DNA from: Saccharibacter floricola DSM 15669
Lineage (GTDB): Bacteria > Pseudomonadota > Alphaproteobacteria > Acetobacterales > Acetobacteraceae
Direction of reading: 5' to 3'
DNA length: 64,000 nt
Assembly (NCBI RefSeq): GCF_000378165.1
Contig: NZ_KB899343.1
Span: 1 to 64,000, forward strand
The notes beneath the pieces were generated by a model that was not told the DNA's origin, searched no databases, and saw nothing but the letters and a program-made list of their open reading frames with translations. Each line of letters starts with the position of its first letter. Position 1 is the stretch's first letter. Position numbers and translations under genes: made by a program. This document shows, piece after piece, positions 7,272-15,331 of the stretch.

Positions 7272-10052
7272 CTAAAAAGTAACGCCTGCTTGTGCAAAGA
7301 CGGATCGTCCCGCAATAAATCCGCTATAAAGAGAAGAGGCCGTGTTAAAGGCTCCGTCTGCGACAAAAGGCGGACGGCGGTTGAAAAGATTATTGATTCC
7401 CACATTCGCTTGCCATTGGCGGTTTTGGTAGCTCAGGGTGATATCCTGTAAAAAAATACCAGCCGTACGCGTGCGGCCCGCAGTTGCGGCTGTGAGATCA
7501 TGCGTGCCGTCATTCCAGCGAAGCGAGCCCGTATAATTGACGAGATAGGTGAGGCTAAAATGGTTATGCCGCCACGTTACTGTTGTGTAGCTACGGTGGC
7601 GAGGCATGCCGCTGCCACTAAGATACAGCATCCGTCCGGTGAAATTATGCCATGCACCGCTTTGGCTGTAGCGCTGGCGGTAGCTTAGAAGATATTGGAA
7701 ATTTTCGCTTAAAGAGAGCACATCCTGCTGGGTCAGTGTGAGATGATAGTTCAGGGTCATATCCACACCATCAGTTTTCATTCCCCCTGTATTTTGAGGA
7801 ATGGCAGAGATTGCCGTTAGCTGGTTACTGGCTGAACGTGGTGCAATAAGCGAGCAAAATTCAGGATTGCTCCCTGTATAGCACCCATCAAGAAGAGTTT
7901 GTGTGGCCAAGGTAGTGATCATGTGGCGGAGGCTATAATGCCAATAATCAACAGAGAGGTGGAAAGCAGGGGCAAAGCGTGGTGTGAGATCCATCCCTAG
8001 GGTAAAAGCACGTCCATTTTCAGGGCGTAAGGCTTCGTTGCCGCCAGAAAGTGTGGGCAGTTGTCCGACAAAGGCGGAGCTAAAATTATTGGGATCAATC
8101 TGCTCTTTTCGGCAGCGAGCTATGACATTACTGGCTGCTGCGCCATAGCTTGTAGCACGGGTGCAGGGGTCAGAAGCGGAGGGGTATCCTAGAGTTCGTC
8201 CACTATAGAGACTGTAAAGATCAGGCTGGCGGTAAGACGTTCCCCATGTTGTGCGAAAAGCAATATCGCGTGTGGGGGCCCAATGCGCGCCGATTTTCCA
8301 GTTTTTGGTCAGGCCGAAACGGTTATAGGCTGAGAGGCGTCCTTGTAGATTGAGGCTCAGATCATGCGCGAAGGGGGCTTTTTGCAACAAAGGGAGGCGG
8401 GTTTCTGCGTAGCCCTCGCTTACGGTGAAGCCTCCTCCCGTATAGGCCCCTGTTGTGCCAGCGGAGTCACCGCGTGCAACGACATCATCGGGTGCGTAGC
8501 TTAGCTGCTCTCCACGATGTTCCATCCCTAAAGAAAGTCCGATTGGCCCACCATAACGGTAGGGGAGGCTGACAAGATGAGGGTTGCGGAGGCGAAAATT
8601 AACGTCACGCATTTGGTAAATAGCATGGTCTTTTTGCGTAAAGCGGATGTAATCCGCCGCTTTCCCCTGATAGGGCGCAAAAGGGTTCTGTAAAACACAC
8701 CCAGAAGCGCTGGAACAGAGGCTTGGGTTATACTGGACGGCACTGCTCGATGAGGTGGGATCAAGCGCTTGTGTACCCGTGCTGTTGAGCAGATGGCGGT
8801 AATTGACCATATTTGCGGTGCGTGCGGCGAGGCGGCTTCGTCCATAGGTCATAGAGAGGTCATAGTCCCAATGCGCACCGAGCTTTCCGTGCAGGCCACC
8901 TAGAAGCGTGAGTGTGTTGGTTGAAATAGATTGGCGGCGTGGCCCGAGCTCGGCCATGCGTTTTGTGATGCTGGCCTCTTGTCCCCACGGATTATAGGGG
9001 TTCCCAGCTGGGAGAACCCACGAAGAGGGCAGCGTTGAGGGAGGTACGCTGCCTTGCACCGGGGCTGGTGACATATCACGCGAGGCGACGGTGCGGCTAA
9101 AGCGTGTTGTGCCATAGAGGGTGATAAAGCGTGAGAGTGTTTCGTGAGCATCAAGTGAGAGCGCTGCATTTTGATGAGCATTGGCAATGGTGGAGTTCCG
9201 CCCAAAATTATACGCATCACGCGAGGCATTATAGGCTCTGAATGTGCCATCGCCATTGGGGACAAGCCGCTTTCGCGTTCCTGGTTCAAATGCCACGCCT
9301 GATGGGATGATGGATGAGCCGAAACTTGGTGCGCCTTTAGCGGGGTTATCGTTTTGGGGAAGGGCTGCCCAGTCGCGATTGCGAGAATAGATCGGCCCTG
9401 TTGTGTCATATTGTCCAAAGAGCGTGATATTGCCGCGTCCTTGGTCAAGGCTGAAACCTTTATAGGCAGCGATTTGACCAGCGCGTTGGTCACCTTCTTG
9501 GCTAAGACCGCCCTTGAGGGTAATGCCACCGGTGGTGAGGTCATGTTTGAGATGAATGTTAATCACCCCTGCCACAGCATCAGCCCCGTAAAGGCTGGAT
9601 CCGCCATCTTTGAGGAGTTCGACACGCTCAATTTGTTGCAGTGGAATGCTGTTGAGATCCACACATTCTGATCCGGCATTCAAGGTTGTGCGTTTCCCGT
9701 CAATAAGAACTAAAACGCGTTGTGAACCAAGATTACGTAGATCCGTGCAGACGGCTCCCTTCCCGCTATTGGTGGTGCTGTTCGTGGTGCCAGAAGAACC
9801 AATGGACGGAAGGCGGGAAAGATAATCCCCAAGTGAGGTTGCGGAGGTTTTTTGGATGTCTCGTGCTGTAATGGTCTGCACAGGGTTAGGAGAGCTTCCT
9901 TTGCGCCCGCCAAGAGAGGAGCCTGTGACGAGTAAACGCTCAGATGAGGAAGCGAGCGCCGTATCCTCTCCATCTGCTGCGGAGGCGGGAGAGATGAAAA
10001 ACGGGCTTGCAGACAAGCTCAGACTGACAAGAGCAAACTTGTAGACGGACAA
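7272..10052 (-). CDS. TonB-dependent outer membrane receptor
   Basis: 926 residues. A signal peptide (about 1-26, ending ASA) is followed by a plug domain beginning NPVQTITARDIQKTSATSLGD and containing VLVLIDGKR and VERVELLKDGGSSLYGADAVAGVINI, all classic receptor-plug motifs. The rest is a 22-strand barrel ending in AGVTF with the expected terminal Phe. It imports a large or scarce ligand (siderophore, haem, cobalamin or oligosaccharide) using TonB energy; the ligand is not readable. The start is TTG with no clear ribosome binding site, preceded by a very AT-rich stretch (10070-10110). No Fur box lies upstream; the perfect one is beyond its 3' end. There is no TonB/ExbBD neighbour. Confidence 0.92.
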   Translation of the reverse strand: MSVYKFALVSLSLSASPFFISPASAADGEDTALASSSERLLVTGSSLGGRKGSSPNPVQTITARDIQKTSATSLGDYLSRLPSIGSSGTTNSTTNSGKGAVCTDLRNLGSQRVLVLIDGKRTTLNAGSECVDLNSIPLQQIERVELLKDGGSSLYGADAVAGVINIHLKHDLTTGGITLKGGLSQEGDQRAGQIAAYKGFSLDQGRGNITLFGQYDTTGPIYSRNRDWAALPQNDNPAKGAPSFGSSIIPSGVAFEPGTRKRLVPNGDGTFRAYNASRDAYNFGRNSTIANAHQNAALSLDAHETLSRFITLYGTTRFSRTVASRDMSPAPVQGSVPPSTLPSSWVLPAGNPYNPWGQEASITKRMAELGPRRQSISTNTLTLLGGLHGKLGAHWDYDLSMTYGRSRLAARTANMVNYRHLLNSTGTQALDPTSSSSAVQYNPSLCSSASGCVLQNPFAPYQGKAADYIRFTQKDHAIYQMRDVNFRLRNPHLVSLPYRYGGPIGLSLGMEHRGEQLSYAPDDVVARGDSAGTTGAYTGGGFTVSEGYAETRLPLLQKAPFAHDLSLNLQGRLSAYNRFGLTKNWKIGAHWAPTRDIAFRTTWGTSYRQPDLYSLYSGRTLGYPSASDPCTRATSYGAAASNVIARCRKEQIDPNNFSSAFVGQLPTLSGGNEALRPENGRAFTLGMDLTPRFAPAFHLSVDYWHYSLRHMITTLATQTLLDGCYTGSNPEFCSLIAPRSASNQLTAISAIPQNTGGMKTDGVDMTLNYHLTLTQQDVLSLSENFQYLLSYRQRYSQSGAWHNFTGRMLYLSGSGMPRHRSYTTVTWRHNHFSLTYLVNYTGSLRWNDGTHDLTAATAGRTRTAGIFLQDITLSYQNRQWQANVGINNLFNRRPPFVADGAFNTASSLYSGFIAGRSVFAQAGVTF

Positions 10053-10141
10053 GGCAGTGGCTCGCGAAAGAATTAAATAATATTTTATGATATATTATAA
10101 CATATTCGCTATCTGCAAGCATTTCCGTCATGGCGGTGTAA

Positions 10142-10177
10142 AAAACGGGCCACTACAGGGAGGTAGAGGCCCGTTTT
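10142..10177 (-). terminator. Intrinsic terminator of fumC
   Basis: AAAACGGGCC pairs with GGCCCGTTTT (10142-10151 with 10168-10177). On the minus strand the stem is followed by a T run, placing it directly after the fumarase stop codon. Confidence 0.85.
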
Positions 10178-10182
10178 GTGCG

Positions 10183-11580
10183 TTATGGTGTGATATTAGG
10201 AGAGAGCATGGTGGTTGGATCAGCGATGTTGTCATACTCTTCAGCTGTCATAAAACCGAGGTCTAACGCGCTCTGCTTTGGAGAAAGGCCGTTTTTGACC
10301 GCATGATGAGCGACTTGTGAAGCCCGATCATAACCAATGCTGGGTGATAAGGCGGTGACAAGCACAAGCGAATGGTCAAGCTGTTGTTTAATATGCTCTT
10401 CATTGGCGACAATGCCTTCAATCATAAAGCGACGGAAATTTTCCATCCCATCATGAAGAAGGGTGAGGCTTTGCATGATGTTATGAATCATGAGGGGCTT
10501 GTAAGCGTTCATATCCAGCATGCCACCAGCGCCGCCCATGCCAACAGCCACATCATTGCTCATGACTTGCGTGCAGAGCATGGTCAGGGCTTCAGCCTGT
10601 GTGGGGTTAATCTTTCCCGGCATAATAGAAGAGCCTGGCTCATTAGTCGGGAGGGTGATTTCCCCAATCCCAGCACGCGGGCCACAGGCGAGCAAGCGAA
10701 GGTCATTGGCGATTTTGAAGAGACTTCCTGCTAAGCCACGCAACGTGCTGGAGAGATGAACGAGCCCGTCATGCGCCCCTTGTAAGGCGAATTTGTTTGT
10801 TGCGCTGCTGAACTCTAGCTGTGTTAGGCGGGCAATTTCACTGCAAGCGCGTTTGGCAAAGCCTTGGTCTGTATTGACCCCTGTGCCCAGCGCGGTTCCA
10901 CCTAACGCCAGCGGGAGCAGGCCATCGCGGGCTTGTTCAAGGCGGGTGATATGCTCATCCAACATCCCGACATACCCGCACCATTCTTGCCCGAGGGTGA
11001 TGGGCACGGCATCTTGAAGATGGGTGCGGCCAACCTTGACGATGTCTTTCCATTGCCGTGCTTTTTGTTCAATCGTACGGCGCAGACGCGCTAATGCAGG
11101 GAGGAGTTGCCGATCCACCGTGAGCGCGCTTGCAATATGCATGGCACTGGGGAATGTGTCATTGGTGGATTGGGCCATGTTGACATGGTCATTGGGATGG
11201 AGCGGTTCTTTGCTTCCCAATGCATAACCAGTAATCTGACTAGCGCGGTTCGCGATGACCTCATTGACGTTCATGTTAAACTGCGTGCCCGAGCCCGTCA
11301 TCCACACATGGAGGGGGAACATGCGATTATGCATACCGCTCATGATTTCATCACAAACGGTGAAGATAAGATCACGCCGTTTGTCAGACAGGCGCCCGCT
11401 GGCATTGTTGGCTGTGGCACAGGCGCGTTTAAGGATCGCGTAAGCCTCAATCATTTCATGAGGCATCCGCTCCTTACCAATACTGAAATAGCGGAGGGAG
11501 CGTTGGGTCTGCGCGCCCCATAACACGTCGTTAGAGACGTCAATATCTCCAAGCCCATCGGTTTCAATACGGGTACTCAT
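10183..11580 (-). CDS. fumC: Fumarate hydratase, class II
   Basis: 465 residues, the usual FumC length. It catalyses reversible hydration of fumarate to L-malate without an iron-sulfur cluster. The superfamily signature [11 protein letters not shown] is present at about residues 315-325, with [19 protein letters not shown] in the N-terminal half and ATNKF before the central helix bundle. Aspartase and adenylosuccinate lyase share the fold, but the [12 protein letters not shown] and PLMIHN regions favour FumC. It lies 36 bases downstream of malic enzyme on the same strand, so malate made or used by one is next to the other, and both may be read from the ccm operon. A strong terminator follows. 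Confidence 0.93.
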   Translation of the reverse strand: MSTRIETDGLGDIDVSNDVLWGAQTQRSLRYFSIGKERMPHEMIEAYAILKRACATANNASGRLSDKRRDLIFTVCDEIMSGMHNRMFPLHVWMTGSGTQFNMNVNEVIANRASQITGYALGSKEPLHPNDHVNMAQSTNDTFPSAMHIASALTVDRQLLPALARLRRTIEQKARQWKDIVKVGRTHLQDAVPITLGQEWCGYVGMLDEHITRLEQARDGLLPLALGGTALGTGVNTDQGFAKRACSEIARLTQLEFSSATNKFALQGAHDGLVHLSSTLRGLAGSLFKIANDLRLLACGPRAGIGEITLPTNEPGSSIMPGKINPTQAEALTMLCTQVMSNDVAVGMGGAGGMLDMNAYKPLMIHNIMQSLTLLHDGMENFRRFMIEGIVANEEHIKQQLDHSLVLVTALSPSIGYDRASQVAHHAVKNGLSPKQSALDLGFMTAEEYDNIADPTTMLSPNITP

Positions 11581-11616
11581 GGGGTCATTCCTTGACTAAA
11601 AAGAGAGGAAGTAGGG

Positions 11617-13275
11617 TTAAGTGGGTTGATAGTCTTGGTATGTCGGGGTCCAGCTGAGACGGTCTAAGGCGTTCTGGAAATCCTCGTCGGTAAAGTCTGG
11701 GCATAGTTTTTCATCACGGGCATGATAGGCGACGGCACGTGCAACCGTGCGGGCAATCGATGCACTATCTTCTAATGGAGGCAGCAAATTGTCCCCGTCC
11801 TGAAGGAGTGGGGAAAGCTCTGCCACAGCTTGCGCTGACGCCATGAGCATCCCGTCACTAATGCGCTGGGCCCCGCAGGCGAGGGCGCCTAACCCAAGAC
11901 CTGGGAAGATGTAGGAATTATTGGTCTGATCTATGGCGATTGTGCGCCCATTGATCGTGACAGGGGCAAAGGGGCTGCCTGTGCTGACAATCGCCTGACC
12001 ATTCGTCCATGTTAGAATATCTTGTGGGGTGGCTTCCACATGACTGGTTGGGTTGGACAGAGGGAAAATCAGTGGGCGCTGGCAATGCGTGCTCATGGAC
12101 GTCATGAGAGATTGCGTAAAGAGCCCCGCTTGCCCTGAAACACCGATAAGAATGGTGGGGTGCTCCGTCGTCACGACGTCTTCCAATGTGCGGCCGACAC
12201 CGTCGCGTGATGCTTCAGGACGGGCAAAGCGTTTTTGCCCTTCGGTGAGGTTCGGCATATCGTTTGTGAGCAGGCCGGGACGATCCAGCATGAAGAAACG
12301 CGCGCGGGCGTCGCTTTCACTCGTGCCTTCTGCCAGCATGGCTTGGAAGAGTTGGTCAGCAATACCGCAGCCCGCTGACCCGCCGCCTACAATCGTGATG
12401 GTTTGTTGGGAGAGACGTTCTTTCTTCGCTTTAACGCCCGCTAAAATCGCAGCGGTGGCGATGGCAGCGGTGCCTTGAATATCGTCGTTAAAGCTCAGCA
12501 GTTGGTTGCGATAACGTGCAAGGAGTGGGGCGGCATTAAGGCCGGCGAAATCTTCCCAATGGAGGAGGAGATGCGGCCAGCGTGCGGTAATGGCTGTGAT
12601 GAACTCATCGACAAATGCGCTATAAGCGTCTCCACGTAAGCGCGGGGTACGGCTGCCGATATAGGAGGGGTCGTTGCGCAATGTTTCGTTGTTTGTGCCG
12701 ACATCTAAGGTGATCGGCAGCATCATGTCGGGGTTGAGACCAGCACAGGCGGTGTAAAGCGAAAGCTTCCCAATGGGAATGCCCATGCCGTTGGCTCCGA
12801 GGTCTCCAAGGCCCAAAATCCGTTCACCATCGGTGACAATAATCAGCTTAACCTTATCGTAATCGGGCGAAGCGATGAGGTCAGCAATATGGCCTTTATG
12901 CTCTGCTGCGATAAAGAGCCCACGCGGCCTTTGCCAGATATGGGAAAATTCAAGGCAAGCTTGCCCCACGCCGGGTGTATAAACGAGGGGCATCATCTCT
13001 GTTAAATGGCGCTCAAGCAGAGCGTAAAAGAGTGTTTCGTTACTGTCTTGTAGAGAGCGTACATAAATATGACGGCTGAGCGTATCTGGCTTGGCCTTCA
13101 CGGTTTCGTACGCTTGGGCGACTTGCTCATCTAAGCTGTGAATAGCAGCGGGAAGACGTCCGTGCAGGCCAAAGGCGGTGCGTTCTTCATGAGAAAAAGC
13201 CGTACCTTTATTGAGCAGTGGCGTATCAAGAAGGGCCTGACCTTTTAGAGAAACAGTGCGAGGTGAAGAAGTCAT
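11617..13275 (-). CDS. maeA: NAD-dependent malic enzyme (oxaloacetate-decarboxylating)
   Basis: 552 residues, the length of the E. coli SfcA/MaeA type. It converts L-malate and NAD+ to pyruvate, CO2 and NADH. Visible signatures: YTPGVGQACLEFS near residue 104, the metal/active-site stretch HWEDFAGLNA and FNDDIQGTAAI, and a dinucleotide fold VGGGSAGCGIADQL. The start codon overlaps the stop of the upstream zinc-ribbon gene (TGATG), so it is translationally coupled to the ccm-type operon. NAD rather than NADP specificity is inferred from overall similarity to the large-subunit MaeA group, not from a diagnostic residue. Confidence 0.92.
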   Translation of the reverse strand: MTSSPRTVSLKGQALLDTPLLNKGTAFSHEERTAFGLHGRLPAAIHSLDEQVAQAYETVKAKPDTLSRHIYVRSLQDSNETLFYALLERHLTEMMPLVYTPGVGQACLEFSHIWQRPRGLFIAAEHKGHIADLIASPDYDKVKLIIVTDGERILGLGDLGANGMGIPIGKLSLYTACAGLNPDMMLPITLDVGTNNETLRNDPSYIGSRTPRLRGDAYSAFVDEFITAITARWPHLLLHWEDFAGLNAAPLLARYRNQLLSFNDDIQGTAAIATAAILAGVKAKKERLSQQTITIVGGGSAGCGIADQLFQAMLAEGTSESDARARFFMLDRPGLLTNDMPNLTEGQKRFARPEASRDGVGRTLEDVVTTEHPTILIGVSGQAGLFTQSLMTSMSTHCQRPLIFPLSNPTSHVEATPQDILTWTNGQAIVSTGSPFAPVTINGRTIAIDQTNNSYIFPGLGLGALACGAQRISDGMLMASAQAVAELSPLLQDGDNLLPPLEDSASIARTVARAVAYHARDEKLCPDFTDEDFQNALDRLSWTPTYQDYQPT

Positions 13276-13589
13276 CAGTCAGTCTCCTTGATGTGGGGGC
13301 TCTGTTTAGAACAGATCCAGCGGTCTGTATTGAAGCGATATTGAGCGAAGGCAAAGCCTAAAAATAGGCCCCCAGCAGCGATAAGCACAAACCAGAAGGA
13401 GAGTGGGATGAGTAAAAACGCAACGCTGGGCGCAAGTAAAAAGCCGATGAGAGAAGACAGAATGATTTCACGTGAAACAGGGCCAAAATGTTTCTCAGCA
13501 TGGCAGTTAGGGCAGGTGGTTGCTGTGCCGCCAATGGTGTGGTGGCAGCAGGGGCAGCTCATGACACCTTGAGAGGAGGGAGTCATCAT
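13275..13589 (-). CDS. Small zinc-ribbon membrane protein
   Basis: 104 residues. The N-terminus has two CxxC pairs (CPCCHHT and CPNCHAEK), giving a zinc-ribbon of about 25 residues. Two adjacent hydrophobic segments follow (about residues 40-60 and 63-83) with a short basic tail. It overlaps ccmI by ATGA and malic enzyme by TGATG, so it is made with both. I do not recognise a named family. The position at the end of the ccm cluster suggests, but does not prove, a role in membrane or cytochrome assembly. Confidence 0.75.
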   Translation of the reverse strand: MMTPSSQGVMSCPCCHHTIGGTATTCPNCHAEKHFGPVSREIILSSLIGFLLAPSVAFLLIPLSFWFVLIAAGGLFLGFAFAQYRFNTDRWICSKQSPHIKETD

Positions 13590-14329
13590 GGATGATCTTG
13601 GTCCTTATCATGTTCGCCCGAAGCAATACGTGCTTCGACGGCCATCCGCCACGGAGCTTCAGGTGGGGACGCATCAAGGGCGCGATGATACAGTGCTAGG
13701 GCCTCTTTTGTCACATGGCCTGCATTGCGGGTTTCAAGCTCGGCAATTTGGAGGGCAAGCTCTGGGGTGAAATGACTGTTAAGAGCGATCGTCCAATCGG
13801 CCACAGTTTGTGTCGGCATGCCCATTTGGGCTTCTAACTCGCCACGACGAATATGCAAATTGGCCATAGCGGGATCCGTTGCAGGACGTGTAGCCAGTTG
13901 TGCATTGATCATATTGAGCTGCGTTTGAGCCGATTGTTCTGGCACAGGGAGGGGTTTGCGTTCATCGGCTGATTGCGCTGATAGCAGCGGAAAGCCGTTA
14001 ATGCTGTAGAGAAAGAGTGCTAAAATAGGGATAAGAAAGACGGTTGCTACGCCGATGAGGATATGGAGCCGCCCGAGCGAAGCCGTGGCCTCTGGTGGGC
14101 TGGTGATGAGGTCATCAAGCTTGCGCTGCATCGTGAAACGGGCGGCCTCATAATCGCTATCGTCCAGCCGATGGGCATTATGGTCTTTATGGAGACGGTC
14201 TAGCTCTGTGCGATACTGGTCTTCTACGGGATTATAGGTTTCACGCTTTACTAAGGTTGAACGCCAAAGGCTGAGACCGATGGGGATGAAGATAAACAGC
14301 GTAAAGATTAGAAAGCCAAAGAGAAACAT
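13586..14329 (-). CDS. ccmI: Cytochrome c-type biogenesis protein CcmI
   Basis: 247 residues. An N-terminal membrane helix (1-20) is followed by the CcmI-type cytoplasmic coiled segment YRTELDRLHKDHNAHRLDDSDYEAAR, then a second membrane helix (about 90-110), then a periplasmic part with TPR-like helices. CcmI holds the C-terminus of apocytochrome c and delivers it to the CcmF/CcmH haem lyase. It sits four bases after ccmH and overlaps the next gene by ATGA. The periplasmic TPR part is short compared with longer proteobacterial versions. Confidence 0.85.
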   Translation of the reverse strand: MFLFGFLIFTLFIFIPIGLSLWRSTLVKRETYNPVEDQYRTELDRLHKDHNAHRLDDSDYEAARFTMQRKLDDLITSPPEATASLGRLHILIGVATVFLIPILALFLYSINGFPLLSAQSADERKPLPVPEQSAQTQLNMINAQLATRPATDPAMANLHIRRGELEAQMGMPTQTVADWTIALNSHFTPELALQIAELETRNAGHVTKEALALYHRALDASPPEAPWRMAVEARIASGEHDKDQDHP

Positions 14330-14333
14330 AATG

Positions 14334-14771
14334 TCAGTCCTTCTTTAACGCTGTGTCTTGGGGGGAGCGGGCTTGCATGGGGCGTTTGAACCAGAGGCGA
14401 TAGCTCAATGCACACGCGCTGCCCAGAGCCAGAAAAGGCATGAGCCATAATAAAGCGGTCTCGCCATTGAAAACAGGTTTAAGCTGGATAAAATTCCCGT
14501 AACGGTGAGACATCCACGCAAGAATGTCGCTTTTTTGGCGTCCTTGCGTCAGTTGTTGACGCACAATTTTGCGGAGATCACGCGCTAAAGGCGCGCTGCT
14601 TTCCTCAATGCTTTCATTTTGACACACAAGACAGCGGAGTTGTTGGCCAATCTGTTCGGCTTCCTGCTCTTGCTGTGGGTTAGGTAGAAGTTCTTTAGGG
14701 TCATCCACCGCATATGAGGTGGCAGGGCTCAACAAGAGGACAGTGAGAAAAAAAGAGTGGGAGAATCTCAT
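14334..14771 (-). CDS. ccmH: Cytochrome c-type biogenesis protein CcmH
   Basis: 145 residues. A signal peptide (about 1-21) is followed by the family motif LRCLVCQNESIEESSAPLA with redox Cys47 and Cys50, and a single C-terminal membrane helix (LLWLMPFLALGSACALSY). CcmH reduces the CxxCH disulfide of apocytochrome c in the periplasm and works with CcmF in haem ligation. Its start overlaps the ccmG stop (ATGA). This is the short CcmH form; the TPR part is the separate ccmI gene. Confidence 0.93.
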   Translation of the reverse strand: MRFSHSFFLTVLLLSPATSYAVDDPKELLPNPQQEQEAEQIGQQLRCLVCQNESIEESSAPLARDLRKIVRQQLTQGRQKSDILAWMSHRYGNFIQLKPVFNGETALLWLMPFLALGSACALSYRLWFKRPMQARSPQDTALKKD

Positions 14772-15331
14772 AAAAATGGCCGAAGGAGCGGAAGGAGGTC
14801 ATGGGTAATGACCTCATGAGTGAGGGCCGCTCGATGATGCCAGACAACATGGCCGCCGGGAAGAATGAGAATGCTTTCGGGCACACCCGTAATGCCCCAT
14901 TCAATGGCGGCAGACCCGTCCTTGTCCTGTCCAACGCGTTCAAATGGTTGGCCATTACGGGCGAGGAAAGCGCTCGCGCGTTCGGGGCGGTCTTTATACG
15001 CGATGCCCCAAAGGGTGAGAGAGGGAGCTAACGCGCTCAAAAGCGGAAGTTCTGTGACACAGGGAATGCACCAAGAAGCCCAGAAGTTGAGTAAAATCGG
15101 TTTGTTCTGCTGAGTAAGGCTGGTGCACTCAATGCCCTCTATCGCGCCCTGAAGGCCCGGTAAAGGCGAAAGGGGCGGAAACTGCGGTACTGTGCCCCCG
15201 GAGGTGCGGATAGCGCGTGGGTCAAACTGCCCCGTCCTCATGGATGAGAGAATATGCTGGAAGCCCAGCCCGAGGGCTGCGGCTCCTGTGAGGGGTAAGG
15301 CAGCAAGGATATGGCGGCGGGTGAGCGTCAT
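14768..15331 (-). CDS. ccmG: Thiol:disulfide interchange protein CcmG/DsbE
   Basis: 187 residues from the ATG at 15331, which overlaps the ccmF stop codon (ATGA); the open frame reaches 15418 but those codons lie inside ccmF. The N-terminus MTLTRRHILAALPL is a membrane anchor or signal. The thioredoxin fold carries WASWCIPC with Cys88 and Cys91, and the cis-Pro loop ITGVPES. CcmG keeps the haem-binding cysteines of apocytochrome c reduced, taking electrons from CcdA/DsbD. It is part of the ccm run in the canonical order F-G-H-I. Confidence 0.93.
   Translation of the reverse strand: MTLTRRHILAALPLTGAAALGLGFQHILSSMRTGQFDPRAIRTSGGTVPQFPPLSPLPGLQGAIEGIECTSLTQQNKPILLNFWASWCIPCVTELPLLSALAPSLTLWGIAYKDRPERASAFLARNGQPFERVGQDKDGSAAIEWGITGVPESILILPGGHVVWHHRAALTHEVITHDLLPLLRPFL

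Noticed and set aside
7215-7451. Plus-strand frame in the Fur-box region, 78 codons
   Set aside because: Most of it is antisense to the receptor 3' end, with no ribosome binding site; a non-coding RNA would fit better.
9940-10131. Minus-strand frame (63 codons) upstream of the TonB receptor
   Set aside because: It overlaps the receptor signal peptide in another phase and has no family pattern; kept only as a possible sign of a frameshift in the leader.
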